A DNA stretch of 10,633 bases from Desulfobacterales bacterium (GTDB taxonomy: Bacteria; Desulfobacterota; Desulfobacteria; Desulfobacterales; SpSt-501), in assembly GCA_025454275.1 (NCBI GenBank), contig JALOOS010000026.1, forward strand, positions 1-10,633. Direction: 5' to 3'. Shown piece by piece: positions 5,325 to 10,633 of this stretch (position 1 is its first letter; every line of letters starts with the position of its first letter). The translations under genes were made by a program, and so were the position numbers. Under the pieces are notes generated by a model, which worked only from the letters and a program-made list of their open reading frames with translations, did no database searches and was not told the origin of the DNA.

Positions 5325-6512
5325 ATGACGACCTACCCCCAATTGATGAAAGCGATCGACTCCCTGCCGGACAGCCTTTACCAGAGCGATTTTCTCCTGA
5401 CCTGGGAGAAGTCCGTCGACGAGTTGCGCAAAATCCTCCTCGTGGCCGAGGTGCTGCGCCGCCTGCGCCGGGATAACATCTCCACCCGCTGTTTCGAATC
5501 GGGGCTTGCGGTGAGCATTTTCCGCGACCAGTCGACCCGCACCCGCTTCTCCTTTTTCTCGGCGGCGAACCTGCTCGGGCTGGGGGTCCAGGACCTGGAC
5601 GAGACCCGCTCGCAGATCGCCCACGGGGAGACGGTGCGTGAAACCGCCAACATGATCTCGTTTTTCACCGAGTTCATCGGCATCCGCGACGATATCTTCC
5701 TGGGGGCGGGCCACGCCTACATGAAGCAGGTGGCCGCCGCGGTGGCGGAGGGCTTCCAGGCCGGGGTGCTGGAGCAGCGGCCCGGTGTCATCAACCTGCA
5801 GAGCGACATCGACCACCCCACCCAGAGCATGGCCGACCTCATGCAGCTCGTCCAGCACTTCGGCTCCCTGGATGGGCTGCGGGGCAAGAAGCTCGCCATG
5901 ACCTGGGCCTATTCCCCCAGCTACGGCAAACCGCTCTCCGTGCCCCAGGGGGTGATCGGCCTGATGCCCCGCTTCGGGATGGAGGTGGTGCTGGCGCACC
6001 CGGAGGGCTATCGGCTCATCCCCGACGTGGTTTCAAAGGCCGGGCTCTTCGCCAAGGAAAACGGCGGCAGTTTTAAGGTCGTGACATCGATGGAGGAGGC
6101 GTTCGCGGGGGCCGACGTGGTCTATCCCAAAAGCTGGGCCCCCTACCACGTGATGGAAAAGCGCACCGAGCTGCTGCGCGCCGGGGACACCGGCGGATTG
6201 AAGGAGCTCGAGAGGGAGTGCCTCGCCCAGAACGCCGAATTCAAGGGTTGGGAGTGCACCGAGGAGAAGATGAAGCTCACCCGCGGGGGCCGGGCCCTCT
6301 ACATGCACTGCCTTCCGGCGGACATCTCCGGGGTCTCCTGCGCCGCAGGCGAGGTGGCGGCCTCCGTCTTCGAACGCTATCGGATCCCCACCTACCTCCA
6401 GGCCGGGTTCAAGCCCTACATCATCGCCGCCGTCATGCTGACCGCACGCTTGGCGGAGCCGGTGCGGCTGCTGCGGGCGCTGAAACGCCGGGGCCGGCCC
6501 CGGGTGGGCTGA
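5325..6512 (+). CDS. ygeW: Knotted carbamoyltransferase YgeW
   Basis: This aspartate/ornithine-carbamoyltransferase superfamily enzyme of 395 residues matches the usual YgeW length. STRTR at 70-74 is the carbamoyl-phosphate-binding motif. HPTQSMADL from 164 is the central carbamoyl-binding motif, and HCLPAD at 328-333 is the HCLP motif of ornithine-type transcarbamoylases. The YLQAGFKPYIIAAVML segment near the C-terminus fits a knotted transcarbamoylase end. The ATG at 5325 has AGAGGA about eight bases upstream; an extension of the frame to 5160 would only read ygeY in another frame. The substrate of YgeW is unusual: the E. coli protein is not an ordinary ornithine or aspartate transcarbamoylase. 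In purine-degrading anaerobes it is thought to work in the catabolic direction, releasing carbamoyl phosphate from a ureido-aminopropionate. A carbamate kinase would be the natural partner for ATP gain, but none is in this window. It is the last gene of its group. Confidence 0.93.
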   Translation: MTTYPQLMKAIDSLPDSLYQSDFLLTWEKSVDELRKILLVAEVLRRLRRDNISTRCFESGLAVSIFRDQSTRTRFSFFSAANLLGLGVQDLDETRSQIAHGETVRETANMISFFTEFIGIRDDIFLGAGHAYMKQVAAAVAEGFQAGVLEQRPGVINLQSDIDHPTQSMADLMQLVQHFGSLDGLRGKKLAMTWAYSPSYGKPLSVPQGVIGLMPRFGMEVVLAHPEGYRLIPDVVSKAGLFAKENGGSFKVVTSMEEAFAGADVVYPKSWAPYHVMEKRTELLRAGDTGGLKELERECLAQNAEFKGWECTEEKMKLTRGGRALYMHCLPADISGVSCAAGEVAASVFERYRIPTYLQAGFKPYIIAAVMLTARLAEPVRLLRALKRRGRPRVG

Positions 6513-6537
6513 TCCGGCGGGGGCGGCAATTTTTCTG

Positions 6538-6568
6538 TTGACAATATCCCCGGATCATTTAATATTAT
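6538..6568 (+). promoter_or_regulatory. Sigma70-type promoter of the rplU operon
   Basis: A perfect -35 TTGACA (6538-6543) is followed by AT-rich sequence with two overlapping -10 candidates: TAATAT (6560-6565, 16-bp spacer) and TATTAT (6563-6568, 19-bp spacer). This is the best promoter in the window, placed 40-70 bases before the L21 start, as expected for a ribosomal protein operon. The AT-rich stretch contrasts sharply with the GC-rich surroundings. Confidence 0.75.
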
Positions 6569-6572
6569 CCGG
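6550..6572. repeat. Dyad spanning the rplU -10 region, followed by five T
   Basis: CCGGAT (6550-6555) and ATCCGG (6567-6572) form a perfect 6-bp inverted repeat around 11 AT-rich bases, with TTTTT at 6573-6577. It encloses the -10 of the rplU promoter. It could act as an operator, or as a weak intrinsic terminator for the ygeY-ygeW transcript arriving from upstream. The stem is short and the loop long, so terminator function would be poor. Confidence 0.4.
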
Positions 6573-6607
6573 TTTTTGGCAAGCTTATTCTGTCGAGGAG
6601 GCGCAGC

Positions 6608-6919
6608 ATGTACGCGGTGGTCCAAACAGGCGGCAAGCAATACAAGGTCGAAAAAGGCGAGACCCTTCGAATCGAAAAGATTCCGGGCGAGGTCGGCAGC
6701 CGGGTGACCTTCGACAAGGTCCTGATGGTGGCGGACGGCGAGAGCATCAAGGTCGGGCAGCCGGTCCTGGAGAATGCCGCCGTGTCGGCCAGCATCATCG
6801 AGCAGGACAAGGCCAGGAAGATCCTGGTCTTCAAGTACAAGCGCCGCAAGCGCTACCGCCGCAAGCAGGGCCACCGGCAACCCTATACCGCGATCCGCAT
6901 CGACGGCATCGACGCCTGA
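6608..6919 (+). CDS. rplU: 50S ribosomal protein L21
   Basis: This 103-residue large-subunit ribosomal protein binds 23S rRNA. It starts MYAVVQTGGKQYKVEKGE, the family's conserved N-terminus, and carries the basic RNA-binding stretch FKYKRRKRYRRKQGHRQ with YTAIRIDGI at the C-terminus. Length is normal. The ribosome binding site GAGGAGG (6595-6601) is the strongest in the window, six bases before the ATG, as expected for a highly expressed gene. It is first in the rplU-rpmA-obgE-proB-proA group, directly after the promoter near 6538. L27 follows after 15 bases, the near-universal bacterial arrangement. Confidence 0.99.
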   Translation: MYAVVQTGGKQYKVEKGETLRIEKIPGEVGSRVTFDKVLMVADGESIKVGQPVLENAAVSASIIEQDKARKILVFKYKRRKRYRRKQGHRQPYTAIRIDGIDA

Positions 6920-6934
6920 GCGTGAGGTGATATC

Positions 6935-7192
6935 ATGGCACACAAGAAAGCAGCCGGCAGCTCCCGGAACGGCCGCGACTCGGCCGGCCAGCGGCGCGGG
7001 GTCAAGATCTTCGGCGGCCAGCGGGTCAAGGCCGGCAACATCATCGTGCGGCAGCTGGGAACCCAGTTCCACCCGGGTGAGAACGTCGGGGTGGGCAAGG
7101 ACTACACCCTGTTCGCCAAGATCGACGGCGTCGTCGCCTACGAGCGCCATGGGCGGTCGCGCCAGAAGATCAGCGTTTATGCCCCCGAGTGA
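6935..7192 (+). CDS. rpmA: 50S ribosomal protein L27
   Basis: This 85-residue large-subunit protein has an N-terminal tail that reaches the peptidyl-transferase centre. The sequence MAHKKAAGSSRNGRDS is the standard mature N-terminus, without the cleavable leader seen in Firmicutes. GVKIFGGQRVKAGNIIVRQLGTQFHPG follows, strongly conserved in L27. Ribosome binding site GAGGTGA (6924-6930) lies four bases before the ATG. The stop overlaps the obgE GTG start by GTGA, so Obg translation is probably coupled to L27. Confidence 0.99.
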   Translation: MAHKKAAGSSRNGRDSAGQRRGVKIFGGQRVKAGNIIVRQLGTQFHPGENVGVGKDYTLFAKIDGVVAYERHGRSRQKISVYAPE

Positions 7193-8214
7193 AGTTTATC
7201 GATGAAACCATTATAACCGTTCAGTCCGGCGAAGGCGGAAACGGTTGTGTGAGTTTCCGCCGCGAAAAATATGTCCCCCGCGGGGGGCCGGACGGCGGCG
7301 CCGGCGGCAAAGGCGGGGATGTGATCCTGGTCAGCTCCGAGGATCGCCGGACCTTGTTCCCTTTCCAATATAAGCACGAGTTCCGCGCCGAGCGGGGCGG
7401 CGGGGGCGAGGGCCGCCAGCGCACGGGGAAAAACGGAGCGGATCTGGTGATCGAGGTGCCGCCCGGCACCATCGTCCGCGACGCCGATACGGGCGAGCTC
7501 ATCAAGGATTTCTCCACCTCCGGCGAACGCTTCGTCGTCGCCCGCGGCGGCCGCGGCGGCAAGGGCAACGCCCATTTCAAATCATCGACCCACCGCACCC
7601 CCCGGTTCGCCCAGCCGGGCGAGCCCGGAGAGTTCAAAAAGCTCAAATTGGAGCTCAAGCTCCTGGCCGACGTCGGGATCATCGGCCTTCCCAATGCCGG
7701 CAAATCCACCCTCATCAGCGTTATCTCCGCCGCCCGTCCCAAGATCGCCGACTACCCCTTCACCACTCTCGTGCCGACCCTGGGGGTCGTCACGGCCGGC
7801 GACCGCGAACCGTTTGTCGTTGCAGACATCCCCGGGCTGATCGCCGGGGCCCATGCCGGGGCCGGACTCGGCACCCGTTTTTTGCGCCACACCGAGCGCA
7901 CCCGGCTGCTCGTGCACCTGGTGGACGCCTCCACGATCGATCCGGACCGGCCGCTCGAGTCCTATGCCGCCGTCAATAGCGAACTGGCCGCCTACAGCCC
8001 GGTGCTGGCCAAAAAGCCCCAGCTCATCGCCCTCAGCAAGCTCGACCTCACCGGGGCTGCCGAGCGTGCCCGGGCCTTCAAGGCCGCCCTCAAGAAACGC
8101 GTGAAAATTCACCTCATTTCGGCCGCCACCGGGAAAGGCGTCGCAGAGCTGGTCGCCGATGTCGGCCGGCGCCTCAACCGGGTTCGGAGCGATGGACCAG
8201 AAACAGCGGATTGA
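7189..8214 (+). CDS. obgE: Obg/CgtA GTPase
   Basis: This 341-residue GTPase acts in 50S assembly and in coupling growth to nutrient and (p)ppGpp state. The N-terminal Obg fold (about 1-158) begins KFIDETIITVQSGEGGNG and has the glycine-rich loops typical of the family. The G domain shows P-loop GLPNAGKST (166-174), switch region FTTLVPT, G3 DIPG (213-216) and G4 as SKLD at 283-286 rather than NKxD. G5 is SAATGKG from 311. The third, C-terminal domain found in some Obg proteins is absent, as in many Proteobacteria. The GTG at 7189 is supported by the 4-base overlap with rpmA and by the canonical start of the protein; there is no strong ribosome binding site of its own. It overlaps proB by 23 bases. 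Confidence 0.97.
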   Translation: MKFIDETIITVQSGEGGNGCVSFRREKYVPRGGPDGGAGGKGGDVILVSSEDRRTLFPFQYKHEFRAERGGGGEGRQRTGKNGADLVIEVPPGTIVRDADTGELIKDFSTSGERFVVARGGRGGKGNAHFKSSTHRTPRFAQPGEPGEFKKLKLELKLLADVGIIGLPNAGKSTLISVISAARPKIADYPFTTLVPTLGVVTAGDREPFVVADIPGLIAGAHAGAGLGTRFLRHTERTRLLVHLVDASTIDPDRPLESYAAVNSELAAYSPVLAKKPQLIALSKLDLTGAAERARAFKAALKKRVKIHLISAATGKGVAELVADVGRRLNRVRSDGPETAD

Positions 8215-9343
8215 AGCCGCCCGGCGGGTGGTGGTCAAGGTCGGCAGCAACGTTCTCACCGCAGCCGACGGGCTGGACCTGAAAATGGTGCGCCGCATCG
8301 CCCGCCAGGTCTGCGGCCTGATCGCAGGCGGGCGGGAGGTGATCCTGGTCTCCTCGGGTGCCATGGCCGCAGGGGTGAAGAAGGTGGGCCTGGAGCGCCG
8401 GCCGGACGAACTTCCCCGGCGCCAGGCGGTGGCCGCCGTGGGCCAGGCCGGGTTGATCATGGAGTACGAAAAGGCCTTTGAACGCCATGGCCGCAAGGTG
8501 GCCCAGATCCTGCTGACAAGTGAAGACCTGACCAGCCGCAAGCGCTATCTCAACGCCCGCAACACCCTGAACACTCTCATCGAGTGGAAGATCGTCCCGA
8601 TCGTCAACGAAAACGACACGGTCTCGGTCGAGGAGATCAAGCTCGGCGACAACGACAACCTCGCGGCCATGATCACCCTGTTGATGGATGCCGACCTGCT
8701 GATCATCCTGAGCGACATCGACGGGCTCTTCACCAAGGACCCGCGCACCGAACCCGACGCCGAGCTGATCCCGGTGGTGAAGGGCATCACCCGCAGCACT
8801 GAAAAGGCCGCCGGCAGCATTCCCGGCCCGCTCGGCACCGGCGGGATGCTGAGCAAGCTCAACGCCGCGCGCAAGGTCACCGCGGCCGGTGTGCCCATGG
8901 TGGTCGCCAAAGGCGACACGCCCGGAATCATCGAGCGCCTGGTGCGGGGCGAATCCTACGGCACCTACTTCGTGCCGCGCGGGGAGAAGCTCACCCGCCG
9001 CAAGTGCTGGATCGCCTTCTCGCTCAAACCCAAGGGGGTGCTCACCATCGATGCGGGGGCCCGCGCAGCCCTCGCCCTGCGCCGCAAGAGCCTGCTGGCC
9101 AGCGGGATCGTCGGGGTCAAGGGGGAGTTTGCGGTCGGGGCGCCGGTGGAGCTCCAGGACCTGAGCGGGGAGGCGATCGGGATCGGCCTCGTCAATTACG
9201 GCGCTGCGGAGATCCGCAAGATCATGGGGCTCAAGTCCCAACACATCGGGCAGGTTCTGGGGCAGAAGCCCTATGACGAGGTGGTTCACCGGGACAACCT
9301 GGTGATCACGGTCGATGAAGGGGAGGCCGGAGCAAGAACATGA
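8192..9343 (+). CDS. proB: Glutamate 5-kinase
   Basis: Phosphorylates glutamate with ATP to gamma-glutamyl phosphate, the first step of proline synthesis in the cytoplasm. The protein is 383 residues from the ATG at 8192. The amino-acid-kinase domain shows VVVKVGSNVL near the start, ILVSSGAMAAG, VNENDTVSVEE, LGDNDNLAAMI, SDIDGLFTKDPR and GTGGMLSKLNAARK. A C-terminal PUA domain (from about residue 275, KPKGVLTIDAGA to HRDNLVI) is present, as in E. coli ProB, which is proline-inhibited. A GGAG (8186-8189) lies close to the ATG. An alternative ATG at 8159 would add 11 non-conserved residues and overlap obgE by 56 bases; the later start places the kinase motif at the usual distance. proA overlaps its stop by ATGA. 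Confidence 0.96.
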   Translation: MDQKQRIEAARRVVVKVGSNVLTAADGLDLKMVRRIARQVCGLIAGGREVILVSSGAMAAGVKKVGLERRPDELPRRQAVAAVGQAGLIMEYEKAFERHGRKVAQILLTSEDLTSRKRYLNARNTLNTLIEWKIVPIVNENDTVSVEEIKLGDNDNLAAMITLLMDADLLIILSDIDGLFTKDPRTEPDAELIPVVKGITRSTEKAAGSIPGPLGTGGMLSKLNAARKVTAAGVPMVVAKGDTPGIIERLVRGESYGTYFVPRGEKLTRRKCWIAFSLKPKGVLTIDAGARAALALRRKSLLASGIVGVKGEFAVGAPVELQDLSGEAIGIGLVNYGAAEIRKIMGLKSQHIGQVLGQKPYDEVVHRDNLVITVDEGEAGART

Positions 9344-10599
9344 GCACGATCGACGACACCATAGCCGCCATGGCCCGGAGGGCCCGGCAGGCCGCCCGCG
9401 CGGTGGCCCGCGCCGGAACCGAGGTGAAGAACGCCGCCCTGCTTGAGATCGCTGCGGCGATCACCCACGAAGCGGAGGAGCTCTGCGCCGAGAACGCGAA
9501 AGACCTTCAGGCCGCCCGCGCTGGGGGCCTGCCGGCGGCCATGATCGACCGGCTGACCATCGGCTCCGGCACCATCGTGGGCATGGCGGCCGGATTGCGG
9601 GAGGTGGCCGGCCTGCCCGACCCGGTCGGCAGCTGCGGGCCGACCCGGGTGCGGCCGAACGGGCTCGAGATCACCCGGATGCGGATCCCGCTCGGAGTGA
9701 TCGGGATCATCTACGAATCCCGGCCGAACGTCACGGTCGACGCCGCCGCCCTCTGCCTCAAGGCGGGTAATGCCGTTCTCCTGCGCGGCGGTTCCGAGGC
9801 CCTCCACTCCAACCGGGCGCTTGCAGCCGTCATCGGCCGGGCCCTTGCGGCGGCCGGGCTGCCTCCGGCCGCCGTCCAGGTGGTACCGACCGCCGACCGC
9901 GCGGCCGTCAACGCCCTGCTCCAGCAGGAGGAGTGGATCGATCTGATCATCCCCCGGGGCGGGGAGGAGCTCATCCGCTTCGTGGCGGCGAACTCGAAGA
10001 TCCCCGTCCTCAAGCACTACAAGGGGGTTTGCCATGTATACGTGGACGAGGGGGCCGACCTTGCCATGGCCGAGGCGGTCTGCTTCAACGCCAAGGTGCA
10101 GCGGCCGGGGGTGTGCAACGCCATGGAAACGCTGCTGGTCCACCGCGCGGAGGCCGGTCGTTTTCTGCCGGCCATGGCGGCGCGCTTTGCCGGGGCCGGC
10201 GTCGAGCTGCGCGGCTGCCCCGAGACCTGCCGCATCCTGCCGGGGATCGTCCCGGCCGTCGACGCGGACTGGCCGGCCGAATACCTGGACCTCATCCTGG
10301 CGGTCAAGGTGGTCTCCGGGATGGAGGCGGCGATCGACCACATCGCCGCCTACGGCTCCAACCACACCGAAGCCATCGTGACCCGCGACTACGAGCGCGC
10401 GCGACGCTTCGTGCGCGAGGTGGACTCCTCGGTCGTGCTGGTGAACGCCTCCACCCGGTTCAACGACGGCGGCCAGCTCGGCCTGGGGGCCGAGATCGGG
10501 ATCAGCACCTCCAAGCTCCACGCCTTCGGCCCCATGGGCCTGGAGGAGCTGACCACGACCAAATTCATCGTACTCGGCAGCGGACAGATAAGGACATAA
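9340..10599 (+). CDS. proA: Gamma-glutamyl phosphate reductase
   Basis: NADPH-dependent reductase of the aldehyde dehydrogenase superfamily that turns gamma-glutamyl phosphate into glutamate 5-semialdehyde, the second step of proline synthesis. It is 419 residues, the normal length. Visible family features are PLGVIGIIYESRPNVTVDAAALCLKAGNA, the substrate/cofactor region SEALHSNRALAAVI and the catalytic Cys259 in NAKVQRPGVCNAMETLL. GSNHTEAIVT and the C-terminal FNDGGQLGLGAEIGISTSKLHAFGPMGLEELTT also match. The ATGA overlap with proB suggests coupled translation, useful because the ProB product is labile and is passed directly to ProA. Nothing unusual was seen. Confidence 0.98.
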   Translation: MSTIDDTIAAMARRARQAARAVARAGTEVKNAALLEIAAAITHEAEELCAENAKDLQAARAGGLPAAMIDRLTIGSGTIVGMAAGLREVAGLPDPVGSCGPTRVRPNGLEITRMRIPLGVIGIIYESRPNVTVDAAALCLKAGNAVLLRGGSEALHSNRALAAVIGRALAAAGLPPAAVQVVPTADRAAVNALLQQEEWIDLIIPRGGEELIRFVAANSKIPVLKHYKGVCHVYVDEGADLAMAEAVCFNAKVQRPGVCNAMETLLVHRAEAGRFLPAMAARFAGAGVELRGCPETCRILPGIVPAVDADWPAEYLDLILAVKVVSGMEAAIDHIAAYGSNHTEAIVTRDYERARRFVREVDSSVVLVNASTRFNDGGQLGLGAEIGISTSKLHAFGPMGLEELTTTKFIVLGSGQIRT

Positions 10600-10607
10600 A
10601 GGACGAC

Positions 10608-10633
10608 GTGAAGGGCCGGTCCGGCCGACGGGC
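10608..10633 (+). CDS. nadD: Probable start of nadD (nicotinate-nucleotide adenylyltransferase), cut by right edge
   Basis: Eight bases after the proA stop a GTG at 10608, with AAAGGA at 10598-10603, opens a frame reading VKGRSGRR with no stop before the window ends. In Desulfuromonadia the rplU-rpmA-obgE-proB-proA group is commonly followed by nadD, so this is the expected gene. The diagnostic GGTFNP nucleotide-binding motif would lie just beyond the edge. The call rests on synteny and a plausible start, not on recognisable protein sequence. Confidence 0.4.

Noticed and set aside
6488..6503. Perfect 16-bp palindrome CCGGGGCCGGCCCCGG near the end of ygeW, considered as a terminator
   Set aside because: It lies inside the coding sequence, allows only a 6-bp stem with a 4-base loop, and no T-run follows directly (the nearest is about 25 bases on); in GC-rich DNA this is likely chance.
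8159..8191. Alternative earlier start for proB
   Set aside because: It adds 11 non-conserved residues and has no good ribosome binding site; the ATG at 8192 puts the VVVKVGS motif at the usual distance.
7189..8214. Obg looking truncated and carrying SKLD in place of NKxD
   Set aside because: Many Obg proteins lack the third C-terminal domain, and a serine at the first position of G4 is a mild variation I do not regard as inactivating; all other G motifs are intact.

Overview
The window is GC-rich bacterial chromosome, almost fully coding. Its right-hand half has the order rplU-rpmA-obgE-proB-proA, probably followed by nadD. I associate this order with Desulfuromonadia/Geobacterales-type former Deltaproteobacteria. 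The placement rests on gene order and protein character read by eye, not on a database search.

Layout, left to right. On the minus strand, running off the left edge, lie dctM (partial) and dctQ of a TRAP transporter. A 118-bp divergent intergenic region separates them from four plus-strand genes: two unusual fold-type II PLP enzymes (946-2418 and 2609-4015), a YgeY-family M20 metallohydrolase (4127-5311) and a YgeW-type knotted carbamoyltransferase (5325-6512). A promoter with a strong ribosome binding site then starts the housekeeping operon: L21 (6608-6919), L27 (6935-7192), Obg GTPase (7189-8214), glutamate 5-kinase (8192-9343) and gamma-glutamyl phosphate reductase (9340-10599). These genes are tightly packed or overlapping. 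The last 26 bases probably open nadD.

The housekeeping half supplies two 50S ribosomal proteins, a ribosome-associated GTPase and the first two steps of proline synthesis. The left half is the accessory part. ygeY and ygeW are known from anaerobic, often selenium-linked, ureide/purine-type catabolic clusters, where they usually sit with the diaminopropionate ammonia-lyase YgeX. Here two PLP enzymes stand in the place of YgeX, and a TRAP importer is divergently transcribed beside them. A coherent but unproven reading is uptake of an organic acid or ureido-amino acid, deacylation by the hydrolase, carbamoyl transfer or phosphorolysis by YgeW, and beta-elimination or replacement by the PLP enzymes.

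The non-coding stretches hold structure. Between the two PLP genes are a 42-nt near-perfect hairpin and a roughly 132-nt block with degenerate inverted termini and internal stem-loops, resembling a small palindromic repeat element. A 28-nt dyad sits just upstream of the ygeY ribosome binding site, and a dyad spans the -10 region of the rplU promoter. No tRNA, rRNA, CRISPR array or complete insertion sequence was seen.
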